DNA from: Ruminimicrobiellum sp045223915
GTDB lineage: Bacteria > Elusimicrobiota > Endomicrobiia > Endomicrobiales > Endomicrobiaceae
Assembly: GCA_045223915.1 (NCBI GenBank)
Contig: JBGUZU010000037.1
Coordinates: 97,055-161,054, forward strand
Direction: 5' to 3'
Length of the DNA stretch: 64,000 nucleotides
A program made the position numbers and the translations under genes. Positions 1-7,300 of the stretch are shown here, one piece after another (within the stretch, counting starts at the first letter, position 1; each line of letters begins with the position of its first letter). The notes below the pieces were generated by a model, which was not told the origin of the DNA, did not search any database, and saw nothing but the letters and a program-made list of their open reading frames with translations.

Positions 1-54
1 AATCATAACATTTTCTTATAAAGTTCATCGGATATTCAAATATTTTTTTCATCG

Positions 55-864
55 TTAACCTTTAAAATAATAAAAACCCAAAAGAAGTGCTCCGAACAAA
101 ATTCTGTACCAACCGAACAATTTAAAGTTGTTTGCCGAAATATATTTTATAAACCATTTTATAACAATTATTGCGGAAATAAACGCGGAAACAAATCCAA
201 CGGTTATTATTATGCAGGAATCAAAATTAAGTACCGACGAACTTTTATATAAGTCATACAATGTTGCAGCAAACATTATCGGTATAGCTAAGAAGAAAGA
301 AAATTCCGCAGCGGCTTTTCTGGAAAGTCCGGAACAAACCCCCCCCATTATGGTTGCTCCCGCTCTTGATACTCCCGGAACAAGAGATAATATCTGTGCA
401 AGTCCCACTATAAGTGCCGACTTTTTCGTTATATCATATGCTTCTTGAGTTTTAACCTGCAACTTTTTATTTTCTATATAAATTATTGCATATCCGCCCA
501 AAATAAGTGCAAAAGATACCGTTATGGGATTGAACAAATAATGTTTTATTATTCCGTGAAAGAAAAAACCTACAACAGATGCAGGAACAAAAGCTATAAA
601 AAGATTTATTATAAAATCAAAAGACTTTTTATCTTTGAATGCAGTTGTTATTAAATTTAAAATTTTTGTTCTGTATAGCCAAACAACGGCAAGTATTGCG
701 CCGAGCTGAATTACTATTTCAAATAAAGATGCAACTTCGTTGTTAAACTTTATTATATCGGCACAAACAATTAAATGTCCGGTGGAAGATATCGGCAAAA
801 ATTCCGTAAGACCTTCCACTATTCCCAAAAAAATTGTTTTAAATATCAGGATTATATCCAGCAT
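55..864 (-). CDS. uppP: undecaprenyl-diphosphatase UppP/BacA
   Basis: Integral membrane phosphatase that dephosphorylates undecaprenyl pyrophosphate so the lipid carrier can be reused for peptidoglycan and O-antigen synthesis; overexpression is known to give bacitracin resistance. The 269 residues match the usual family length. The first conserved block (GLTEFLPISSTGHL, 18-31) supplies Glu17, Glu21 and His30, and the second block PGVSRAGAT (163-171) supplies the catalytic Ser/Arg. Several hydrophobic helices follow. It is the last visible gene of a minus-strand run: its ATG overlaps the stop codon of the upstream membrane sensor by one base (TAATG), so it is probably translationally coupled. 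Bases 1-54 downstream hold nothing recognisable. Confidence 0.97.
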   Translation of the reverse strand: MLDIILIFKTIFLGIVEGLTEFLPISSTGHLIVCADIIKFNNEVASLFEIVIQLGAILAVVWLYRTKILNLITTAFKDKKSFDFIINLFIAFVPASVVGFFFHGIIKHYLFNPITVSFALILGGYAIIYIENKKLQVKTQEAYDITKKSALIVGLAQILSLVPGVSRAGATIMGGVCSGLSRKAAAEFSFFLAIPIMFAATLYDLYKSSSVLNFDSCIIITVGFVSAFISAIIVIKWFIKYISANNFKLFGWYRILFGALLLGFYYFKG

Positions 865-1877
865 TAGAATGTATCCTTTCTTGTGTTACCGGAAATAATT
901 ATTCCGACAAAATCATCTTGATCATCTTTTACGGGAGTGATATTTATTTTGTATGCGGAAATATCAACATTGATAACATCAGAAGGATTTTCCAACAAAG
1001 TTGAAACGGATTTTAATATTTCTGAATTTCTTGTTAATTTTACTATATGTTCCCCAACCGTCTTTTCATCTAAAACAACATTATTGTCGTCCGAACAATA
1101 AATAAGTCTTGCATTACTGTCCAAAACAACAAAAACTTCATCGCTGTAACTTAGATAAGATTTACAAAGAGTGTTCATGAAATTTTTTAATTTTAAAGCT
1201 GTACTTTCATCGTTTTCATCCGCATTGCTGCTGTAAGACAAAGCCATTTTAACTATATCGTAATAAATAGTTTTCTTCTTGGTATTATTTAACGATAAAT
1301 ATTTTTTTGCCTTGTTGAACGGGCGCAAGAACAAAAATATCGCCAAATAATAAATTACAAACACTAATATAACACAAACTATAAACCCGTAAACATAAAG
1401 TTTTATTTTCCATAATTTTAAACTGCTATAAATTGATTCCAATGAAAATTTTACACACAAAAAAGAATTATCGTTTAACGGTAAAGAATAGACTATTGTA
1501 TACTGATCTATATTTCTAACCGCCATTTCTTTTATCTTTACGAGTTCTCTGTAAAAATCCTGATCGTATTTTTTATTCCATTTTTCGGAATTATCATGAA
1601 TTAATATATTCAAGTCGGAATCTATAATAAAACATTCCTGTACGGATTTTACTTTTGATAATTTTTCAACGCCGTAAAGCAACGATATATCGTCGGATTT
1701 TGATAACGAAGCTTTTATTTCCGGTGCGGTTAATTCTATATTTGCAACTATATTTTCCTGTGACAAATTTGTTTGTATTGAAATTCTTTCTTTATAGAGA
1801 ATTTCTACAAACAAATACATCAATGCTGCGGAAAACAAAAATGATAATACGGATAAAATTATTATATTTCTTTTCAT
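864..1877 (-). CDS. two-helix membrane sensor-like protein with cytoplasmic PAS-like domain
   Basis: Function unknown. A first transmembrane helix (about 6-27) and a second (about 158-186) enclose a periplasmic segment of about 130 residues that could be a Cache-like ligand domain. The cytoplasmic part carries a helical linker and a PAS-like fold (about 235-335, with the stretch VFVVLDSNARLIYC and a terminal VGIIISG strand). No histidine kinase, GGDEF, HAMP or methyl-accepting domain follows, so the protein ends where an output domain would be expected. It lies 5 bases after the DJ-1 gene and overlaps uppP by one base, so it is co-transcribed with both. It may have lost its output domain or signal through a partner. 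The PAS assignment is by pattern only. Confidence 0.7.
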   Translation of the reverse strand: MKRNIIILSVLSFLFSAALMYLFVEILYKERISIQTNLSQENIVANIELTAPEIKASLSKSDDISLLYGVEKLSKVKSVQECFIIDSDLNILIHDNSEKWNKKYDQDFYRELVKIKEMAVRNIDQYTIVYSLPLNDNSFLCVKFSLESIYSSLKLWKIKLYVYGFIVCVILVFVIYYLAIFLFLRPFNKAKKYLSLNNTKKKTIYYDIVKMALSYSSNADENDESTALKLKNFMNTLCKSYLSYSDEVFVVLDSNARLIYCSDDNNVVLDEKTVGEHIVKLTRNSEILKSVSTLLENPSDVINVDISAYKINITPVKDDQDDFVGIIISGNTRKDTF

Positions 1878-1882
1878 AAAGG

Positions 1883-2386
1883 TTATATTACTTTCAATAA
1901 TGCTTCGGCAAATTCCGTTGCTGCCTGAGGACCGTTACCGGTAACGATTTTTCCGTCAACTTCAACGGAATTACCGGTATAAATCGCTCCGTTTTGTAAC
2001 AAAGCATCTGCACCGTCCGGAAATACCGTTGCTTTTTTATTTTGCAATAATCCTGCATTTGCAAGTATTACAGGAGCAATACATATAGCACTTACAAGTT
2101 TACCTTTTGTATAAAATTGTCTTGCTATATCGTGAACTGTTTCATCTTCAAAATAAACGGCTGCTCCGCCGCCGCCTACAAAAAATATTCCGTCAAAATC
2201 GTCAACTTTTATATCTTTTGCAAGCATTTGACTTTGAGCCTTTATTTTTATTTTTCCGTATATCTCACCTACAACCGTACTTGCCGTAGTAACTTCAATA
2301 CCGGCATCTTCCAATATTGTTTTAGGTTCAATATATTCTTCGTCTCTAAAAACTTCCGGTGCAACTACAAATACTATTTTTTTCAT
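1883..2386 (-). CDS. DJ-1/PfpI family protein
   Basis: Small cytosolic protein of the DJ-1/PfpI (YajL, protein deglycase/chaperone) superfamily, 167 residues. The nucleophile-elbow cysteine is Cys102 in the strand-turn SAICIAPVILANAG, and an acidic pair near residues 16-18 (FRDEEY) matches the partner Glu of the DJ-1 clade. A glycine-rich FFVGGGGAAVY loop lies around residue 70. Family roles include repair of glycated macromolecules and oxidative-stress protection; the exact substrate cannot be read from sequence. It starts two bases after the cyclophilin stop codon and precedes the PAS sensor, so it belongs to the same minus-strand operon. Confidence 0.9.
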   Translation of the reverse strand: MKKIVFVVAPEVFRDEEYIEPKTILEDAGIEVTTASTVVGEIYGKIKIKAQSQMLAKDIKVDDFDGIFFVGGGGAAVYFEDETVHDIARQFYTKGKLVSAICIAPVILANAGLLQNKKATVFPDGADALLQNGAIYTGNSVEVDGKIVTGNGPQAATEFAEALLKVI

Positions 2387-2388
2387 AA

Positions 2389-3042
2389 TTATTTTTCTTT
2401 TATTGTTATTTTATTTATATATACCGGTTCTATAGGATCGTTGGAAAATCCGCAATCGACTCTTGCGATTTTTTTAACTATTTCCAAATCTTCGTTGCTC
2501 ATAACTTGACCGAATATAGTGTGATGACCGTTTAACCAAGGTGTTGTAACTTCGGTAATAAAAAACTGTGAACCGTTTGTATTAGGACCGGCATTTGCCA
2601 TAGCAAGAAGTCCCGGTTGATTAAATTTTAAGCCGTTATTTGTTTCGTCTTCAAATGTATATCCCGGGCCGCCCGTTCCTGTTCCCAAAGGACATCCGCC
2701 TTGTATCATAAATTCGGGAATAACTCTGTGAAAAGTTAAACCGTCATAAAATTTTCTTTTTGTTTTTTTACCTGTTTTAGGATCCGTAAATTCTTTTTTG
2801 CCTTCTGCAAGGCCTACGAAATTTGCTACCGTTACAGGTGCTTTATCCGCAAACAATTCAACTTCGATTGTTCCCATAGATGTTTCAATAATTGCTTTCA
2901 TTTGTTTATTCTCCATTCTTTTTATTTCTTTGGCAACATCATACTCGTCTTTTACTTGTTCCGTTTTATTAACAACGGTTTTATCTGACGAACAAGCAAA
3001 AACAAAAAACAAACTTAATAATATAAAATATATCTTTTTCAT
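2389..3042 (-). CDS. cyclophilin-type peptidyl-prolyl cis-trans isomerase, lipoprotein
   Basis: Periplasmic or membrane-anchored prolyl isomerase (217 aa). The N-terminus has a lipoprotein signal with lipobox FVFAC, putting the lipidated cysteine at 17, then a charged linker to about residue 47. The cyclophilin fold follows, with FHRVIPEFMIQGG (catalytic Arg/Phe/Gln region), GLLAMANAGPNTNGSQFF and WLNGHHTIFGQV. An internal Met at the start of the cyclophilin domain would give a cytosolic form, but the first ATG with the signal is preferred because a strong promoter sits just upstream of it. That promoter leaves almost no 5' leader and there is no Shine-Dalgarno sequence, so the message may be leaderless. 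It is the first gene of the operon that continues with DJ-1, the PAS sensor and uppP. Confidence 0.93.
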   Translation of the reverse strand: MKKIYFILLSLFFVFACSSDKTVVNKTEQVKDEYDVAKEIKRMENKQMKAIIETSMGTIEVELFADKAPVTVANFVGLAEGKKEFTDPKTGKKTKRKFYDGLTFHRVIPEFMIQGGCPLGTGTGGPGYTFEDETNNGLKFNQPGLLAMANAGPNTNGSQFFITEVTTPWLNGHHTIFGQVMSNEDLEIVKKIARVDCGFSNDPIEPVYINKITIKEK

Positions 3043-3051
3043 AATAAGAAA

Positions 3052-3081
3052 ATTTTACTACAAAACATTGTTTTGTGTCAA
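3052..3081 (-). promoter_or_regulatory. sigma70-type promoter of the cyclophilin-uppP operon with internal palindrome
   Basis: On the minus strand a consensus TTGACA (3076-3081) is followed after 18 bases by TAAAAT (3052-3057). The predicted start point is about 3045, only a few bases before the ATG at 3042, and no ribosome binding site fits in between. The spacer is almost entirely a perfect 17-bp palindrome (3060-3076, ACAAAACA and TGTTTTGT around one base), placed where a repressor would block polymerase. Confidence 0.6.
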
Positions 3082-3083
3082 CA

Positions 3084-3106
3084 AAAAAAATGCGAAGCAT
3101 TTTTTT
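3084..3106. repeat. AT-rich palindrome, member of a dispersed 3-nt-loop family
   Basis: A 10-bp perfect stem (AAAAAAATGC / GCATTTTTTT) with loop GAA, lying between the end of mltG and the -35 of the cyclophilin promoter. A/T tracts on both sides make it a plausible bidirectional terminator for mltG. Closely similar stems lie at 7325-7345, 9156-9176, 10302-10322 and 53073-53089. Confidence 0.65.
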
Positions 3107-3116
3107 AGGTTACAGC

Positions 3117-4070
3117 TTATTTATTGTTCTTCTTGGAAACGATTTTGTTTTTAATGTGCTGTTCGAATGTTGAAGAAAAATAGTGCGTTCCGTTACCTTT
3201 GGAAACGAAATATAAACTGTCCGTTGCTTGAGGATACAATACAGCATCTATCGCTTCCGCTCCGGGATTACAAATTGGTCCGGGTGGTAATCCTTTATAT
3301 CTGTATGTGTTATACGGAGATTCAAACTTTAAATCTTCGAAAGATAATCTTGCCTTGTTTATCCCCATAGCATATAAAACCGTCGAACAAGATTCCAATC
3401 TCATACCTTTAGATAATCTGTTTAGAAATACTCCCGCTATTATAGGCCTTTCACTGTCTGCTATTGCTTCTTTTTCAACTATTGAAGCAAGAATTATAAT
3501 ATCTTTTTTAGATTTATTTATTTGTTTTAATCTTGCTTCTCTGTCTATTGTCCAAAATCTGTTAAATTCTTCGTTCATAACTTTTATTATTTCTTGTTCG
3601 TCCATTTGAGGCAAAAGGAAATATGTGTTAGGAAACAAAAAACCTTCCATATTTTGTTCGGTAGCCAAATTAATGAATTTTTCTTCGTCACAAATTTTAT
3701 TTTCCGCTAAAACTTTTGCTATCTGTTTTATGTTAAATCCTTCGGGAACAGTAACTTTTATATTTTTACTTTCACCGTTTTTTATTTTGCTTATTATTGT
3801 ATTTAAAGGATCTTTCTTATTAAAATCGTATAACCCTGCCTGCAATTTTGTGGAATAGCCGTAAAATTTTATTAAAGCAACAAATAATTTTTGTGATGAA
3901 ATCACTTCGGAATCTTTTAAAATTTTTGCTATTGTATGAGGCGAAGAACCCTTGGGTATAAGAACTTCAACAACTTTATCTTCTCTTGTTGCTTGAAATA
4001 TTATTAATAAAACAAAAGCGAAAAATATTATAAAAATTACTGTTGTTATTATTTTTTTTATTTTAGCCAT
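3117..4070 (-). CDS. mltG: endolytic murein transglycosylase MltG (YceG family)
   Basis: Inner-membrane lytic transglycosylase that cuts nascent glycan strands and so helps end peptidoglycan polymerisation. The 317 residues comprise one N-terminal transmembrane helix (about 7-26), a LysM-like region (VLIPKGSSPHTIAKIL) and the YceG catalytic domain. The catalytic Glu lies in ILASIVEKEA, followed by IAGVFLNRL, MRLESCSTVLYAMG and the terminal YNTYRYKGLPPGPICNPG signature. Its ATG lies inside the end of the NYN-nuclease gene (13-base overlap), so the two are co-translated. An AT-rich palindrome follows its stop codon and may terminate the transcript. Confidence 0.95.
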   Translation of the reverse strand: MAKIKKIITTVIFIIFFAFVLLIIFQATREDKVVEVLIPKGSSPHTIAKILKDSEVISSQKLFVALIKFYGYSTKLQAGLYDFNKKDPLNTIISKIKNGESKNIKVTVPEGFNIKQIAKVLAENKICDEEKFINLATEQNMEGFLFPNTYFLLPQMDEQEIIKVMNEEFNRFWTIDREARLKQINKSKKDIIILASIVEKEAIADSERPIIAGVFLNRLSKGMRLESCSTVLYAMGINKARLSFEDLKFESPYNTYRYKGLPPGPICNPGAEAIDAVLYPQATDSLYFVSKGNGTHYFSSTFEQHIKNKIVSKKNNK

Positions 4071-4639
4071 AAATCGCTCAACTCCGCCGTTATATCAAAT
4101 TCCGTATCGGCATTTTCCTTTTTCTTTTTATTTTTATTTTCTTTTTTAGGTTGTTTATCTTCCTTCAACCATAAATCGCTGAGTTCTCTGCTTATTTCTG
4201 AAAAATCGTCTTTTTGTTTCATTCTTATAATATTGTTCGGTCTTGTTTGTTCTTTCGCTCTGTTGTATATAAACTCCGCTACTGCCATTTTTTTTGCACC
4301 TTTACCGCCGATTCGTCTAAAAATACCTTTATCGTTGGTAACTACCGTTATATTATACGGTTTTTGAGCTTTTTCAACATATTCCACAATAACATCATCA
4401 GCGGATTTTTGTCCTTCACTGAAAATTGTTTTTATTCCTTTTATTGTGGTTGTCGTATAACCATCGGCTTCATAAGGGTTGGAACTTCTGCAATCAAAAA
4501 CAATTGTAACTTTATTGTTACCCTGCGGATTATATTTCAATATAAAGTCAATAAGCTTATCTCTCTGCAATTCAAGTGTCCTTGCAGAAAACATCTCGCT
4601 GAACTTAATTACATTATATCCGTCTATCAAAAATTCCAT
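4058..4639 (-). CDS. NYN-domain (YacP/Rae1-like) ribonuclease with Lys-rich tail
   Basis: Predicted cytosolic PIN/NYN-fold endoribonuclease, 193 residues. FLIDGYNVIK (3-12) provides the first catalytic Asp, VTIVFDCRSS the second strand, SADDVIVEYVEKA an acidic active-site helix and ITVVTNDKGIFRRI the last Asp. Family members (YacP/Rae1) cleave mRNA on ribosomes or mature RNA; the target here is unknown. Unusually, the C-terminus carries the motif ELSDLWLK twice (about 152-159 and the last eight residues) separated by a Lys/Asn-rich linker, which looks like a repeated docking peptide. A TATAAT lies six bases upstream of the ATG, so this message may also be leaderless. It is coupled to mltG by overlap. 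Confidence 0.85.
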   Translation of the reverse strand: MEFLIDGYNVIKFSEMFSARTLELQRDKLIDFILKYNPQGNNKVTIVFDCRSSNPYEADGYTTTTIKGIKTIFSEGQKSADDVIVEYVEKAQKPYNITVVTNDKGIFRRIGGKGAKKMAVAEFIYNRAKEQTRPNNIIRMKQKDDFSEISRELSDLWLKEDKQPKKENKNKKKKENADTEFDITAELSDLWLK

Positions 4640-4680
4640 TTTTATATTATATCAAAAACTTAATATAAATGTTTACACAA

Positions 4681-4717
4681 AAAAAGCGAGAAAGATTGTT
4701 GTTCTTTCTCGCTTTTT
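4681..4717 (-). terminator. bidirectional rho-independent terminator
   Basis: A 14-bp stem (AAAAAGCGAGAAAG / CTTTCTCGCTTTTT) with a 9-base loop; on the minus strand it is followed by a run of seven T. It ends the upstream barrel-protein transcript and separates it from the NYN-mltG operon. Confidence 0.9.
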
Positions 4718-4734
4718 ATTCTTCAAATTATAAA

Positions 4735-5313
4735 TTATAAACTGAATTTATAACCTACATTAAGTGTTGTTGCCGTATACTGAAGATCAACTGTGTGTGC
4801 ATGATATTTAACACTTCCGTTAGATGATGATAGTACCAACTCTACAATAACAACATCTTTTATTACTGTTCCGGCACCTATACCCAAATATATACCCGTA
4901 TCAGGATCTTTTGGAGCCTCATCTAATCTTACCATACTCAAGCCTAATTGACCGATTAAATACATACTTGAAAATATTTCGGATTCAATTTTTGCTTCAG
5001 GTTTTACAGCCAAATATATATTTGTGGTTCCTGCTTTCATTTTTCCATCAACATCAGACTTTGTTTCAGTATCAAAAGTATAGTTAACACCTGCACCTAC
5101 AGATAAATTATCAAACAATCCGTAAAAAAATTCGGCTCCCAACGATACCGGCATATTTAATTTAAAAGTAGAACTAATATCGTCCTCACCATTCTTAATA
5201 TTATTACTTAAACCCAGACCTAATTTTGCATTAACAGACATATCTCCTTTTTGCGCAAATACAGGTGCTACAAGTGCCACTGTTAATATTAAAGCTATTA
5301 AACTTTTTTTCAT
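4735..5313 (-). CDS. outer-membrane beta-barrel protein, paralogue A
   Basis: Secreted 192-residue protein with a Sec signal peptide (MKKSLIALILTV then VAPVFA|Q). The mature part has alternating hydrophobic beta strands and a C-terminus VGYKFSL, as expected of a small porin-like outer-membrane barrel; function unknown. I chose the internal ATG at 5313 because AAGGAG sits about 9 bases upstream of it, while the ATG at 5340 would prepend nine charged residues before the signal. It is clearly homologous to the next upstream gene: both share SVNAKLGLGL, LNMPVSLGAEFFYG, KAGTTNVYLAVKPEAKIE-type blocks and the same final strand. It is probably co-expressed with that copy and ends at the terminator at 4681-4717. 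Confidence 0.8.
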   Translation of the reverse strand: MKKSLIALILTVALVAPVFAQKGDMSVNAKLGLGLSNNIKNGEDDISSTFKLNMPVSLGAEFFYGLFDNLSVGAGVNYTFDTETKSDVDGKMKAGTTNIYLAVKPEAKIESEIFSSMYLIGQLGLSMVRLDEAPKDPDTGIYLGIGAGTVIKDVVIVELVLSSSNGSVKYHAHTVDLQYTATTLNVGYKFSL

Positions 5314-5394
5314 TATTTTTTTCTCCTTATATTTTTTCATAAATCCCGTATCAAGTATAAGCTTGACAGTGTTGTCGAGATTTTAACGACAAAA

Positions 5395-6036
5395 TTACAA
5401 TGCGAATTTATAACCTACATTAAGTGTTGTTGCCGTATATTGAACATCTAGCTTTGAAGAAGAACCTCCAAAAAGGTCTCCTTCGATTTTTCCATTAGCG
5501 GAAGAGCATATAATTTCCACAATAACAACATCTTTTATAATTGTTCCAAAACCTAAACCCAAATATAATCCACTATCTATTGCCGGAGATTCATCTATAT
5601 CAAAATAATCATTTTTTACATTTGCTCTTGCCATTGTCAAACCTATTTGACCAATTGCATATATGCTTGAAAATATTTCAGATTCAATTTTTGCTTCAGG
5701 TTTTACAGCCAAATAAACATTTGTTGTTCCGGCTTTAATTTTTGAATTGAAGGCAGGATCTTCGGATTTAGCTTCAGCATCAAAAACATAACTTACACCA
5801 AAACCTACGGATAAATTATCCATTACTCCATAAAAAAATTCAGCTCCCAACGATACCGGCATATTAAGTTTTAAATCCAAAGATACATCGTCCGGAGCAC
5901 CAAAAGCTCCATAATACGAAACAGAATTGTTTAAACCTAATCCCAATTTTGCATTGACGGACACATCCCCTTTTGCTGCAAATGCAGGTATTACCATTGC
6001 TACTGCCAACAATACAACCAACAACGACTTTTTCAT
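5395..6036 (-). CDS. outer-membrane beta-barrel protein, paralogue B
   Basis: Secreted 213-residue protein with signal peptide ending VIPAFA|A and a strong AGGAGG ribosome site before the ATG. It is a tandem paralogue of the downstream gene: N-terminal SVNAKLGLGL, the middle block with LAVKPEAKIESEIFSS and the closing TATTLNVGYKF strand are nearly identical, while loop-like segments (about 42-52, 88-97 and 147-156) differ or are inserted. Conserved strands with variable loops are typical of a surface barrel that is diversifying after duplication. The family could not be named; OmpW-like or OprF-like small barrels are alternatives. Only about 80 bases separate the two copies. Confidence 0.8.
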   Translation of the reverse strand: MKKSLLVVLLAVAMVIPAFAAKGDVSVNAKLGLGLNNSVSYYGAFGAPDDVSLDLKLNMPVSLGAEFFYGVMDNLSVGFGVSYVFDAEAKSEDPAFNSKIKAGTTNVYLAVKPEAKIESEIFSSIYAIGQIGLTMARANVKNDYFDIDESPAIDSGLYLGLGFGTIIKDVVIVEIICSSANGKIEGDLFGGSSSKLDVQYTATTLNVGYKFAL

Positions 6037-6053
6037 TGTTACTACCTCCTTTA

Positions 6054-6812
6054 TTATTGTGTTACAATTTCCCCAAGTCTTGAAACTTTAAAACTTATTT
6101 GTTTACTTATTTCTTTTCCCAATGCTCTTGCTTTAAACACAGCAAAATATTTTCCTTTTTCTAAATCTGTAGCAGGGAAAATTTTATTTACAAATTCTCT
6201 TTTCTGCTCACAGTACGTAGGAACCGTTTCTTCTATTTCAATATTTTTTACTAAATTTTTTTTCTTTTCCGTATATATCTCAATATTTCCGGAATGTCTT
6301 ATATGGACATTACCTTCATTGTTCAATACAATTTTATAAAATATACTGTCATCCGCTTTATATAAGTCTACAGAATCAAACTTAAAATCTACATTTTCCG
6401 TTCCTTCTACGGTAACATAAATAGGAACAGATATAGACATACTTATAGATTCACCTTTTTCCATATCTATAGAAAAAAGAAGTTTGCCGCATAAAGAACC
6501 CTTAAATTTATCATATATCGTAACTTTATATGGAACTTCTATTGATTCTCCGGCAGGGATAAAAAATCTGTTTTTGGGAAGTTCTATCAATTTGTTAACA
6601 TCGATATCTCCGTTTCCGGAAAAAGAATTTCCTTTCAAGACTTCAACCGTAATATTTATGTTTCTGTCATAAGTATTTTTTACGGTATATTTTCCCTCAT
6701 AAACGGCACTTGGTACCCCAAAGACATTTGTTATGGACGGAATAACAGACAGACCGGCATAAGCTAAATTAAAACAAAACAAAAAGCCTATAACTGTCCA
6801 AAGTTTTTTCAT
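6054..6812 (-). CDS. secreted beta-sandwich protein of unknown function
   Basis: A 252-residue exported protein: signal peptide MKKLWTVIGFLFCFNLAYAG, then a beta-rich body without transmembrane helices. The first half (FGVPSAVYEGKYTVKNTYDRNI, in outline) and the phrases FIPAGESIEVPYKVTIYDKF and ISMSISVPIYVTVEG resemble Ig-like or pilus-chaperone-like domains that bind surface polymers, but no family is recognised. I chose the ATG at 6812 (GGGAGA site about six bases upstream, followed directly by a signal peptide) over an upstream ATG that would overlap ruvX and put 36 extra residues before the signal. It lies 17 bases before paralogue B, so all three may form one exported-protein operon. Confidence 0.7.
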   Translation of the reverse strand: MKKLWTVIGFLFCFNLAYAGLSVIPSITNVFGVPSAVYEGKYTVKNTYDRNINITVEVLKGNSFSGNGDIDVNKLIELPKNRFFIPAGESIEVPYKVTIYDKFKGSLCGKLLFSIDMEKGESISMSISVPIYVTVEGTENVDFKFDSVDLYKADDSIFYKIVLNNEGNVHIRHSGNIEIYTEKKKNLVKNIEIEETVPTYCEQKREFVNKIFPATDLEKGKYFAVFKARALGKEISKQISFKVSRLGEIVTQ

Positions 6813-6864
6813 ACTATCTCTCCCACTTAATGCTTTTATATTGTCTATATATTTTACAATAATT

Positions 6865-7287
6865 TTACAAAGAATTTGAATGAATATCCAAATATGTTTG
6901 CAAAATAAAAGTTGCCGCAAGTTTATCTCTTAAACCTTTTCTTTTTTCTCTTGAAACATTTGCTTCTTCAACCAACACTCTTTCCGCTTGTGTAGTGGTT
7001 AATCTTTCGTCTATCATTTCAACTTTTATATCGGTAACTTTTCTTAACTCTTCAACAAATTCCGTAGCAAGTTGTGCCATTTCACCTTCGGTGGCATTCA
7101 TATTTACCGGTTTTCCGACAACTATACAAGACACTTCTTTTTCTTTAGCTATTTTTAAAATATTTTCTATGTTATTTTTGAGCCCTTTAAATTCTATAAC
7201 ATCAAAAGGCTGTGCCATCATTCCCATAATGTCGGACAAAGCCAACCCTATTCTTTTTTTCCCGTAATCTATTCCTAAATATCTCAT
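6865..7287 (-). CDS. ruvX: Holliday-junction resolvase-like protein RuvX/YqgF
   Basis: RNase H-fold nuclease required for maturation of the 5' end of 16S rRNA (YqgF role in E. coli), also proposed as a Holliday-junction resolvase. The 140 residues are standard. The N-terminal YLGIDYGKKRIGLALSD carries the first catalytic Asp, VVGKPVNMNATEGEMA the central motif, and MIDERLTTTQAERVL the Glu plus the conserved DER(L/M)(S/T)T block. It is followed after 52 bases by the secreted beta-sandwich gene, and its upstream side is the heptad-repeat region 7301-7436, which separates it from cinA. Confidence 0.95.
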   Translation of the reverse strand: MRYLGIDYGKKRIGLALSDIMGMMAQPFDVIEFKGLKNNIENILKIAKEKEVSCIVVGKPVNMNATEGEMAQLATEFVEELRKVTDIKVEMIDERLTTTQAERVLVEEANVSREKRKGLRDKLAATFILQTYLDIHSNSL

Positions 7288-7300
7288 AAAAAAAATACTC

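Noticed and set aside
5341..5394. Separate promoter for barrel paralogue A
   Set aside because: A TATACT-like box and an imperfect CTTGACA/TGTCGAG hairpin are present, but no properly spaced -35 was found, so read-through from paralogue B is equally likely.
6813..6920. N-terminal extension of the secreted beta-sandwich protein
   Set aside because: The upstream ATG would overlap ruvX by 56 bases and put 36 residues before a good signal peptide; the ATG at 6812 has its own ribosome site.
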